This document shows, one piece after another, positions 1 through 9,600 of a stretch of DNA of 64,000 nt (position 1 is the stretch's first letter; every line of letters starts with the position of its first letter). Source of the stretch: Bombyx mori (Eukaryota > Arthropoda > Insecta > Lepidoptera > Bombycidae); the NCBI RefSeq assembly GCF_030269925.1, contig NC_085121.1, positions 12,665,501-12,729,500 of the forward strand, read 5' to 3'. The translations under genes and the position numbers were made by a program. Under the pieces are notes generated by a model. It did no database searches, had not been told where the DNA came from, and worked only from the letters and a program-made list of their open reading frames with translations.

Positions 1-694
1 ATTAAAATCATTTCAATCCTACAGCTACTAGCTAGACTCTACTACAGCTAGATTTGTTAAAATAAATTTTGTTTTCAGGTATTTCAACTTCAAATTAGCC
101 TACTGTAAAGTTCACGCATTGTCGTTTAGTCACGTTTGCCTTTCAAGAGTCGATATGTAAATACAAATTAAATCACAAAGTAATTATCATTTAAGCTAAA
201 ACATTTTACTGAACATTTAAAATTTAAATACAGAAATGAGAAAATAATCTCAATGGATTTTTTAAATTACAATTTGCCTTTATCTTGATTACCATCTTAA
301 TTACCCATTATATTAGATAAGATTTGAACAGCTTAATTTGGAATTTATTATTATGAATGTTTATTATCTGTAACGAGGTCTTTATCTGTTTACAAATAAT
401 ACATTTAGTACCTACTTACCTAACTTAGTACATGAAATTCAAATCCTACAGAGACTTCTGTAATTAGTGTAATCTTGACAATTAAATGAAATTAGTGTGG
501 TTTTTTATAGATGCACTGTTTTCTGAAAGTTGTGGAATTTAAAAGACTCTTTCAACTAAAATTGTAATCTGTGACTGTGCATAGTACTCTGCTACAGATT
601 CTTAATTTATATTAGTATCCACTGCAGAAGACAAATTGGAAACAGTAAACGAAACTGCTTGATCCTGTTTTTATGAACGTTGTTTTTCTATTGC
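1..694. other. AT-rich intronic sequence, no gene seen
   Basis: AT-rich sequence upstream of the mitochondrial carrier exon that begins at 1362. That exon starts at a splice acceptor inside the protein, so this stretch is probably intron of the same gene. I see no coding segment, RNA gene or clear repeat in it. Confidence 0.5.
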
Positions 695-983
695 TTTAGC
701 GGGCAGACGATCCATCTAGTATTAGGTGGTCACTGGAGATCAAAGATGTTCAAAAAATGCCACCACCTACCTTGAGACACTTTTTACTGGTGGTAGGACC
801 TTTCGTGTTAGGTACCACCGCCTTACCTATTTCTACCATGAAGCAGTACTGCGTTTCGGTCTGAAGGGTAGGGCAGCCGTTGTAACTATACTGAGATCTT
901 AGAACTTATATCTCAAGGTGGGCGGCGGCATTTACGTTGTAGATGTCTATGGGCTCCAGTAACCACTTAACACAAAAAAAAAA
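695..983. repeat. Two Bm1 SINE fragments in opposite orientation
   Basis: Positions 695-782 match the 3' part of the Bm1 SINE on the minus strand (the inverted 'ttaagtggttactggag' region and the 'caccttgagac' block). Positions 787-983 match the 3' half of Bm1 on the plus strand and end in an A-run after 'cacttaaca'. The two pieces face each other and could fold into an imperfect hairpin. They lie in the presumed last intron of the SLC25A51-like gene. Confidence 0.75.
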
Positions 984-1361
984 GACCTGAGGTCGAAGTT
1001 TCAGTTTTTTAGTGACTGCTTACCATTAGAACCTCAAAGTATGATTACTTTGGGACTGAAATAGGAAGGATGGTGGTTTCCGGCTGCAGCAGTGGACTCA
1101 CAACTTTGCGATCATAGTATATAATACACGGAAAACATTGTTGTCCATTCTCGGGGTAATCCCTTAGTCGCTTTTACACCATACGAACAGATGAATTTCA
1201 AATTTTAGCTCCAAGATATTTAATACTAATTTCAGTATTCCATTATAATGTCTAACATATATCATGTATATTCTCAGCATCATTAAGCGGTTTTCATTTG
1301 TGTTTGGCGAACTAGGCATATTAAAAAAACAGGAAAAATCTAGATAAATATTTCCTTTCAG

Positions 1362-2087
1362 ATGATGCACGGCGTTGAGACTACGTTTGCACTGAACCAG
1401 CTGCAAAAAGAGGGTCTTGGATACTTGTATCGTGGAATGCTCCCACCACTGATGCAGAGATCCCTCTCGATGTCCTTGATGTTCGGAATATACGATGAAT
1501 GCTTACATCCACTACTCGATTACAAAGTTAACCCCTACGTTGCTAAAAGTGTAGCAGGAATAGTTGCAGGATGCTTCGAAGCTACCCTAATGCCGTTCGA
1601 GAGAATACAAACATTGTTAATACATCCAAAGTATCATAAAGAATTTACGAATACGGCACACGCAACGAAGCACATAGCTAAACATTACGGCATCAAAGAG
1701 TTCTATCGAGGGCTAGTTCCTATATTACTACGTAATGGTCCTTCGAACGCTATGTTCTTCATAATTCGTGACGAAGTAAAGGAGCGTCTTCCTCAACAAG
1801 ACAAGATATTATATAAGAGTTTACAAGATTTCCTTGCCGGGGCATCGATAGGTGCTTTATTGAGCACATTATTCTATCCTCTGAATGTTATAAAAATAGC
1901 AATGCAATGCGAGCTCGGAGGTCCGCACAGAACGCTTTCGTATGAATTCGGATATATTTTACGGAAACGAGGCGCGAAGTTTGCTAATTTCTACCATGGT
2001 GCGTTACTCAATATTTCCCGGGCTTTTCTAAGCTGGGGCATCATAAATGCTTCGTATGAAATATTTAGGAAAATGCTATACACCTAG
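1362..2087 (+). CDS. SLC25A51: Mitochondrial carrier, SLC25A51-like (NAD+ carrier type), last exon
   Basis: This 3'-terminal exon encodes the last ~240 residues of a mitochondrial inner-membrane carrier. It opens right after a pyrimidine-rich acceptor (AG at 1360-1361), so its first ATG is internal and the N-terminal ~55-60 residues lie outside the window. Visible carrier features are the P-F-E-R variant of the PxD/E signature in repeat two (PFERIQTLL), FYRGLVPILLRNGPSN, and the repeat-three signature with P-L-N (FYPLNVIKIAMQ). The C-terminus SWGIINASYEIF is a close match to vertebrate SLC25A51/52 as I know them. That family moves NAD+ into the matrix; the substrate here is inferred from resemblance. 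The frame is intact to a TAG at 2085-2087. An ATTAAA near 2157 could serve polyadenylation. Confidence 0.88.
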   Translation: MMHGVETTFALNQLQKEGLGYLYRGMLPPLMQRSLSMSLMFGIYDECLHPLLDYKVNPYVAKSVAGIVAGCFEATLMPFERIQTLLIHPKYHKEFTNTAHATKHIAKHYGIKEFYRGLVPILLRNGPSNAMFFIIRDEVKERLPQQDKILYKSLQDFLAGASIGALLSTLFYPLNVIKIAMQCELGGPHRTLSYEFGYILRKRGAKFANFYHGALLNISRAFLSWGIINASYEIFRKMLYT

Positions 2088-2359
2088 TCATGTATTACTC
2101 GGGTAATCAAGGAAATTTGTTTTGGTTCAAAGACTATTTTAAAATCTGTTATTTAATATTAAAAGATTCGGTTTATGTATGTGTATGTACCATATTACTA
2201 TGTATATTTGAAAATGTCAAGAGTCGAATATGTGCTACAAATTGTTTACAAATTTAAATAAGTTCAACAGAATTGGCCTAAAATTTATTAATTATTAAGC
2301 ATTGATAGATAATTAAAATTTATACAGATTATAAATTTATTGGAATTTACATAAAAACT

Positions 2360-3348
2360 GTGAAGAGTAGAGGTAAGGAGCAACATCTCAGCATAATAAA
2401 TTGTGTCCGCTGAAGCCGAGCCAATGTAGGTGGCGCTATAGTAGCAAGTGGAAAGATTTTAAAAACAGCCCCTGAAACACTTCGGCTGTGTTCCGATATG
2501 CACTAAGATGCTAATGTAATGCTAATGTAAGCTGTGACGTCAATTTAGTATACTGCGAAGCCGCTCCTTTCAAAAGTTAGCTATACTGGTCGCCGTTTGA
2601 AACGGAACGCAGTGTGCTTAGTGCGAGTTTTTTAACTTTCTCGATAGCGTAAAAGTTAGCTCATATTTGTATGTAGTGGGATCGCTTGCGTACATTTGCT
2701 GCTAAGGGCGCTGTTCCAACTGCATACAAAATTGGGTTCACTTTTACGCTATCGAGAAAGTTAAGAAACTTGCACTAAGCATACAGTACGTTAGACTATT
2801 AACAAAGTTTTTGGCGTTGTTTTCCCTTCAACAAAAAATATTGTTTAAATTGATTTATATTTAAAAATTAAATATTCAAGTTATTGTCAATTGAATTAAT
2901 CGCATAATAAAAGTAAGTTTATTTATTGGTAAAAGAAAATATTGTTTTTGCAGCAATTTAATGTATAATAACTTAACAACCGAGTTATTGAAATGAGGTT
3001 AAGCACAGTAAAAGCGATCACGTGATCAAATCACCGAGAGCCTCTTGCCTCCAAAATACCTGCAGTGTTCACGGATCCCTAAGATGCTACGAGTGTGTAC
3101 TGTCAGTCCTTAACGGAACTACTTCTCCCCAGTGAGAGCACTGAACAGTGCTCGCAGTGTACATCGGAACATAGCCTTCACTGCAACCCAGCACACTTCA
3201 GTTTGTTTAAAACTGCTATATTCATATCATTTCAACTTCCCACTAGCGCTATTACGGTGAGACTTCGAACTATGACTGGCTATTTGTGGATACCTTTTCA
3301 ACTTGTCTACCTGTACAAGATGGTGCTCCTTAGTTCTATCCTCTATGA
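2360..3348. mobile_element. Decayed DNA element with inverted ends (copy 1)
   Basis: The left end (around 2361-2390, 'agaggtaaggagcaaca') and the right end (around 3320-3348, 'tggtgctccttagttcta') are inverted versions of each other. The first ~100 bp, including 'gtaggtggcgctatagtagcaa', are also shared with the element at 57009-58608, which has the same inverted ends. No transposase frame is seen in this copy. It carries a nested palindrome at 2612-2784. It lies just downstream of the carrier exon. Confidence 0.6.
2612..2784. repeat. Palindromic MITE-like insertion
   Basis: The left arm 2612-2656 and the right arm 2740-2784 are inverted copies of about 45 bp with roughly four mismatches; the shared core includes 'aactttctcgatagcgta'. 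Weaker complementarity continues inward through 'ttttgtatg'. A palindrome with a short unique centre is typical of a small non-autonomous DNA element. Confidence 0.65.
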
Positions 3349-3374
3349 TCAAAACTTACTCCAACTATCTTCTA

Positions 3375-3634
3375 TCTATATAGATAAAAATGAATTGCTG
3401 TTCGTTAGTCTCGCTAAAACTCGAGAACGGCTGGACCGATTTGGCTTATTTTGGTCTTAAAGTATTTGTGGAAGTCCAGAGAAGGTTTAAAAGGTATATA
3501 AATATGAAAATGCTCGGAATTAAATAAAAATAACAATTTTGTTTGTTTCTGTCCTTTTATGTGCCCCCCATCGGACGGATTCCTTTTGTCTTATTTATCG
3601 ATTGAGGCACCACGAAGTCTGCCGGGTCAGCTAG
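3375..3634 (+). mobile_element. Non-autonomous Helitron, copy 1
   Basis: It begins with TC after an A (TCTATATAGATAAAA) and ends in CTAG followed by T, within 'gccgggtcagctagt'. These are the Helitron rules: 5'-TC, 3'-CTRR, insertion between A and T. An inverted close relative lies at 40449-40744 and shares 'gttcgttagtctcgctaaaa' and the same end. It encodes no protein. Confidence 0.8.
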
Positions 3635-3635
3635 T

Positions 3636-4560
3636 ATTATATAAAATGTTAATTTATTTACAATGTGTAGTGAAATCGTACGTTCTGCTCTATTGTTCCC
3701 GTATGTTATATAACACAAATTATCATTGTCATCCAAAGTATACATGTGACGCCCAAATTTCACGTAGGGCTGTATAGTTTACTTCAGTCAACCCTAATGG
3801 TATTATCAACAACAAAAAATCGTTTTTCAATATTTCGCTTAAAGGTCATTTAAAATTCCTTCCTTTAAATTTTATTATTAATTTTATTTGCATACATTTT
3901 CATATTTCCAGTAAATAGTATACCGTAAACGCGACTAATAACTGGAAATGATAAATTTATTATAATCCAACTAAAACTTCAACATATACATTCAAGCCGA
4001 TGTAATCTAGTTTGAAGGTCAAGCTAGAAAATAAATTACAACAGGGCTGACAGATCGTGTTTTTAATACAATAAGTGTGAGGTTTAGTAATTCTAAGATA
4101 AGAACAACACGTGCTTGCCATTAGAATCCTATAAAAATAAATAGTCTTACCCATTCCTTTAATGACAGATTATTCCGGCAAAGTTAGTCCCTTCGTACCG
4201 TACCTACAATACACAACCTGAGTTCATTCCATTTTATCGGATTACGAAAAAAAAGTTTTGTATTCATTTTTCGTGTTTTATATAATTTCATTGTAGCTTC
4301 GCGAGTGAGAATTGCACTTGAATTGGTTAAAAAAATAGTCTTTAAACTTCGTTTCTCGCTCTTTGGTGCTTTTTCATATCTAAATCTTATAATAATAATA
4401 ATATTGATGAGTTTCGATCAATGGCTTAGATTCATAGTTCTCGTGGTCACTGACAACTTATGGACAAAGCCAGTGACCGTTGTCGCCCTAGACACGTCCT
4501 TACGGATGTATCAGATCCAATAATTCTTGCATTAGACGCCTTCAGCTCTAACACTAGGAG
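3636..4560. other. AT-rich intergenic sequence
   Basis: Low-complexity AT-rich sequence between the Helitron and a LINE-tail fragment. The short open frames here have no recognisable protein content. I see no RNA gene. Confidence 0.4.
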
Positions 4561-4564
4561 CAGG

Positions 4565-4856
4565 CTTAGGGACTCTGATAACCGTACTCGTCGAACTCGA
4601 CGAAGAGCTAGACGTGCAACCTAATCCATACATCAGCCCGCTGAGTTTCATGCCGATTTTCCTCAGAGGGTCGCGATTCCGTAGTAGATGCATTCGCGAA
4701 GCAGCTGTCCCTTGAGATGTTAAGTTAGCACTTACGGGGCGCTCGGGCAGCTGTTGGCAAATCTCAACCCTTCAGGCTTAGCCTTTGTAGCCCACCTCTC
4801 CTGGTGAAACTGTAAAGGCCTTCGGGTCTCCAGTAATCCTTCCTTCATAATAATAA
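4565..4856 (+). repeat. Degraded LINE 3' tail, second subfamily
   Basis: It has the block 'ccgctgagtttcatgccg', then 'gggtcgcgattccg', then 'attcgcgaagcagctgt', and ends in an A-rich run. It is closely similar to 9785-10068 and more distantly to the jockey LINE 3' end at 53060-53250. I read it as a 5'-truncated retrotransposon tail. Confidence 0.55.
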
Positions 4857-4860
4857 AAAA

Positions 4861-5810
4861 ATAAATATTGACTATTTTGTTGTTATCTGTATTTCTTTAG
4901 CGATTTCAATTTATTAAATTTTTCTGTTTTTTTTTTAAATATTATTTATTAAAATTACATTTATTTTGCATAGACAAAGGACTGACAGCCTCTTGGGTGC
5001 TTGTACTGTTGATTCGTTTTGTGTCTAAAAATAACTTTAATAATATCTAATAATATCAGTCGCGAAAATGAAGAACAACGTATTTTGAAACTTTTTATAA
5101 ATTGTATTAAATAATAAGTTCACTCGCATAAAGCACCGTGCTGTAGAACCGCTTTAAAAGAAACGCTTTGCTTGATTGTTACAAGAGCATTTATTTAAAT
5201 GTTATTGTCTTATTATTATTATATATGATGTAAATAAATAAGAAATAAAATGTCTACTCCTTACTTCAGTGTTTTATGAATAAAAAAAAGAGTGGAAACT
5301 CGGTAGGAACGAAGTTCCTTTTGTTATAACTTTTTTGTGTTTGTATTAAGGTTTAAAAAAAGTCAGTATTTAACAATTAAACGAATCATAAAATGTGAAT
5401 AAATGGTAATGGAAATAAATTTCTGGTATATTAGTGAAAAAACGAATGTATCTCATTATTATTTATTATAAATACATAAAATAATTTTGAATCAATCGAA
5501 AAAAATGGTTTCCTTGGTGATCGGGAATGTCCTTAAAATCACTGCAAAAAGATGTATTTTTGGTGTAGTTTTTAATTGTTAGATTTTTCGGTCTAACCCC
5601 GTTTGATACGCAACTCCGTTCCAAAAAATGCTTTCACTACCTTCTTTTTCGTTAACAATCATGACTCAGTAATGGTAAGATTGGTTTATTACTTATTTGT
5701 CTAAGAAATATCGCATTAAGCCAGCCAGAAATATGCACAAACAAAATAAGAACAAATATAGCTAGATACTGAGCATTATAACAGTATATTCCGATCGCAA
5801 AACAACGTTT
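4861..5810. other. AT-rich intergenic sequence, nothing recognised
   Basis: Long A/T runs and no coherent reading frame. I recognise no gene, repeat end or RNA here. Confidence 0.4.
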
Positions 5811-5811
5811 A

Positions 5812-6350
5812 TAGGTGATGGTGCGTAATGTAAGTCCGCACGGGTAGGTACCGCCGTCCTGCTTATTTATACAACGAAGCAGGCATATGTTCCTTTGATC
5901 CAGTGGACCAAATGGTAAACAGTCGAAGTCGCCCTAAACACGTCATTACGGATCCTCCCGAACCATTAACGGTGCTTTTATGTACCTCAAGCACTGGTCA
6001 CCGTCCTCGCCGAACCCGCTTGCGACGAAGGGCTCGATGAGTAAATTAACCCATAGACACAGCCCATTGAGTTTCTCGCCGGATTTTCTCAGAGGGTTTT
6101 CCGATCCCGTGGTAGATTCTGCGAACCACTGCTCTTGCTAGGGCCAGTGTTAGCAACACTCCCGGCTTGAGCCCCATGAGCTCACCTACTAGCTCGGTGA
6201 ATCTAGAATAATCCCTCGAGGTTACTAGAATAGGTAGGAAAAAAATAGTTTGAACGGTGGAATACTTGTTATATAATTCAATTGAGACTACGACCCATGT
6301 CTCAGGGTGAGTAGTTACGTTGTGATGTCTGTGAGCTACCAGCGGGCCGT
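5812..6350 (+). repeat. Bm1 SINE split by a jockey LINE tail
   Basis: Bm1 sequence at about 5815-5895 ('gtaagtccgcacgggtaggt') stops abruptly. A 5'-truncated jockey LINE tail follows at about 5898-6252 (ending 'gaataggtaggaaaaaaa'). Bm1-like sequence then resumes near 6290-6350 ('gttacgttgtgatgtctgtgagct'). The order implies that the LINE fragment jumped into an older Bm1. Confidence 0.6.
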
Positions 6351-6533
6351 GAATACCTACGGAATAAAATTAAACAAAATAAAATGAGATTTTGATGTTT
6401 TGTTTCTCTTTTAAGAAACATTTGTTTCTCTTTATAAGCTTATCTACGAACTCGAGGATTTTAATGGTCCAAAATAATTGATTTTTTGATTGATTTACAT
6501 AATATGTACCTACCAATGTTTTTTTTTTGTAGG

Positions 6534-6654
6534 CATATATATTTTTTATTCTTTTCGAAGTGCCCATTTGAATGTTTTTACAACGACGTGTGTTGCCTGT
6601 TGAAAACTACTGACCATGTAGTTCGGTTTACGAAAAAAAAATGAAGTTTTCATA
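6534..6654 (+). promoter_or_regulatory. Possible core promoter of the C-type lectin gene
   Basis: A TATATAT-rich block at about 6534-6545 lies ~110 bp upstream of the start codon of the signal-peptide exon at 6655. No other control element can be supported by eye. A second TATA-like block at 6902-6911 lies inside intron 1 and is less likely to be used. Confidence 0.2.
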
Positions 6655-9600
6655 ATGTTTAAGATTCTAGTGCTACTTTTTGTTTGTAATGTCGGTAAGG
6701 CATTGTTAATCCATAATCTGATATGCAATTCCATAGTATTAGGCTGTTTGATTTAGTAATTACCTAAATTATTCTCAACAACTATGTACACTTACGTGCT
6801 GGCAAACATAAATTTTACAAGGCGTTGATATGAACATTTTCAATGGTTTTTCTACCTACGGATGAGTAATTAAGTAACAAGAAGTATGAAACTGTGGCTC
6901 TATATATAAGTCGGTACGTTCGAAATTGGCATTTAGTAGCCAGTAAATTTTAATTATAAGTATTTTTTATAACTGTCAATCAAAATATACACCCATGGTA
7001 TCATAGACCTATTACTTCAGTGCATGGTATCGATATACCTACAGTGGTGGTCATATACCTAATCAGAAACACTTCATATGAATAAAGAAAGTATAACATC
7101 AACGTACAAATATTCAGTAAAAATATAGATATTCACTAATTAATAATCATGCAATAATAGGTATAGCAACTCATATAAAAAACTCATTAAATGCATAAAA
7201 TTTAAAACTTATCTTAGTTTTAGTTTTTAGAGGCTATATCAGCGTCGCCTTAACTAGTAGGTGAGCTCACGGGGCTCAAGCCTAATGACGTTGCTAACAC
7301 GAACCCTAGCAAGAGCCGTGTTTCGCAGAATCTACCACCGGATCGGAAACGCGACCCACTGAGAAGATCCGGCGAGAAACTCAGTGGGCTGTGTCTGAGG
7401 GTTAATTTAATCGTCGAGCCCTTCGTCGCAAGCGACGGGTTCGACGAGAACGATGGCCGGTGCTTGAGGTACCTAAAAGCACCGTTAGTGGATCGGGAGG
7501 ATCCAAAATGACGTGTTTGGGGCGACGTCGACTGCTTTCCATTCTGTCCGCAGGATCGGGAATGTAGTTACCGGCGGCCATGATAAGAGGGTTCTCGTGT
7601 CGTGCCGCTTTACCGAAGTGGCGCATCGACGCCGACTGAAGATACTTATTGATGGACTCTAAGTCCAGGTCGTAATGGAGGTCGACGTTTCTGACGAACC
7701 ACGGAGCTCCGACGGCTATCCTGCAAAAACGAGATTGAATAACTTGGAATGATTTTAAGTTAGTGCGGGCCGCGTGAGCAAACACTACACTTGCATAGGT
7801 CATGACGGGGCGAATGCAAGTTTTGTAGAGTGTCACCTTATTTTTAAGGGACAATTTACTTCGCTTGCATATCATCGGGTAGAGACGTCCTAGAATGAAG
7901 GCGGCACGGTCGCGTACGGTCTTTATGTGGGGGCGGAATGTCATCCCTCTGTCGAGGGTGACGCCTAATTGAAAATGTTCTTAGAAGCTCGTTCATTTTA
8001 TCTGGTAAAAAAATAATACAGTAGGCATTCATGAATGAACATAGACATTAATAACTCGAGTTTTCTACAATCGAAAATCCATATCCGACTAGTCGATTAT
8101 TTTATTAAGTAATAAGTATAAAATATCTATTCCATAAATATTTTTAGAAACTGAACGTCCTGCATACCGAAAAGATTATATCTACGAGAAGGCTTTTAAG
8201 ACGTTTTATAAACTCCACAATACTGCGGCGACGTGGCCCGATGCCAAGATACGATGCGAAGCAGAAGGCTCCGAGTTAATGATACCTGAATCGTTAGACG
8301 AGGCGGACGCAATGCCGGTGCTAATCACAGCCGTACTTAGCAAATACAACGGGGTTTATGTAGGAATACATGACTTGTATTCGGAAAGGACATACGTAAC
8401 TTTGAAAGGTCATTATTTCGTTCTATAGTACGTGATTGCTTCCCTTCTCGCTGCAACCCAGAACCTTGCTATTCCTAACGAAGATAATTATTTAACTTTT
8501 TTGTTATTACTTATGTGGGAGTACGAGCTCAAGATGCACCTGATCTGCGTACCAATACCGATAGTCATCATGACATGAATGCCACCATGCACCTAGTATT
8601 CTCTTACAGCTGTTAGACCCTTCAAACCGTAATGCACGACTGCTTCGTGACATAAATTGTCAGAATGGTGGTACTTCGGTAAGTATCGCAGGTAGCCTTG
8701 AGTGGCTATTCCGCACGGTTTGGTAGATGAGCTCATAGGGCTTAACCTGGGAGGACTTGCTAATACTAGCCATAGCAAAAGCACTGCTTCGCTGAATCTT
8801 CTATCGGATGGGAATCGCGACCCACTGAGAAGATTCCGCGAGATACACATTGGGTTATGTCTCTGGAATGAATATGAGCAATGTAATGGGCGTAGTCTGA
8901 TTTGTTTTAAATGATAATTAAAAAGGAATTGACCATTCCCTTCTAAAAATGTATCTAAAAACAAACGTCTATTAGGTATAAAAGAAAGACTAGAATAGTC
9001 GCATCATTATTTTAATCGATAAGCTATTGCTTAACGACTTGTTTTTATCTTATTAATTAGAGTAAACCAAAATCATAAATACAGTTTTAAAAAAAAATAC
9101 GAATGTAATGTTGCTATCGATGTAATTTTTTAGGAAAACTCATGCAAGACACCATTTTGAATTTACTTTGGGAGAGAAATGAGCCGAGACCCAACGGTGG
9201 TCGATGTTTAGCAATGCAACGGAGCGGTCGCTTTTTCGTGAACCCATGTACACAGCCATTACCGTTCATCTGCAAGACAAAAGCGGAAAAAATAACTTAT
9301 AATAAAGAATGCAAATCGTTCGATAAACGTGAGTGTGATTGTATACCTTAAGCTAGGTCCAGAAATCTATATAATAAGATCCAATTATGTACCTAAGAAT
9401 AAAGACAAAATATATTTATGGTATGGACCAATATTTTTTTTTATTGCTTAGATGGGTGGGTGGACGAGCTCACAGCCCACGGTGTTAAGTGGTTACTGGA
9501 GCCCATAGACATCTACAACGTAAATGCGCCACCCACCTTGAGATATAAGTTCTAAGGTCTCAGTATATGGTTTTCAATGTACATAGGCACCTACTTAATT

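Noticed and set aside
1164..1406. Minus-strand 80-residue frame
   Set aside because: It overlaps the carrier exon acceptor in antisense and has no recognisable content.
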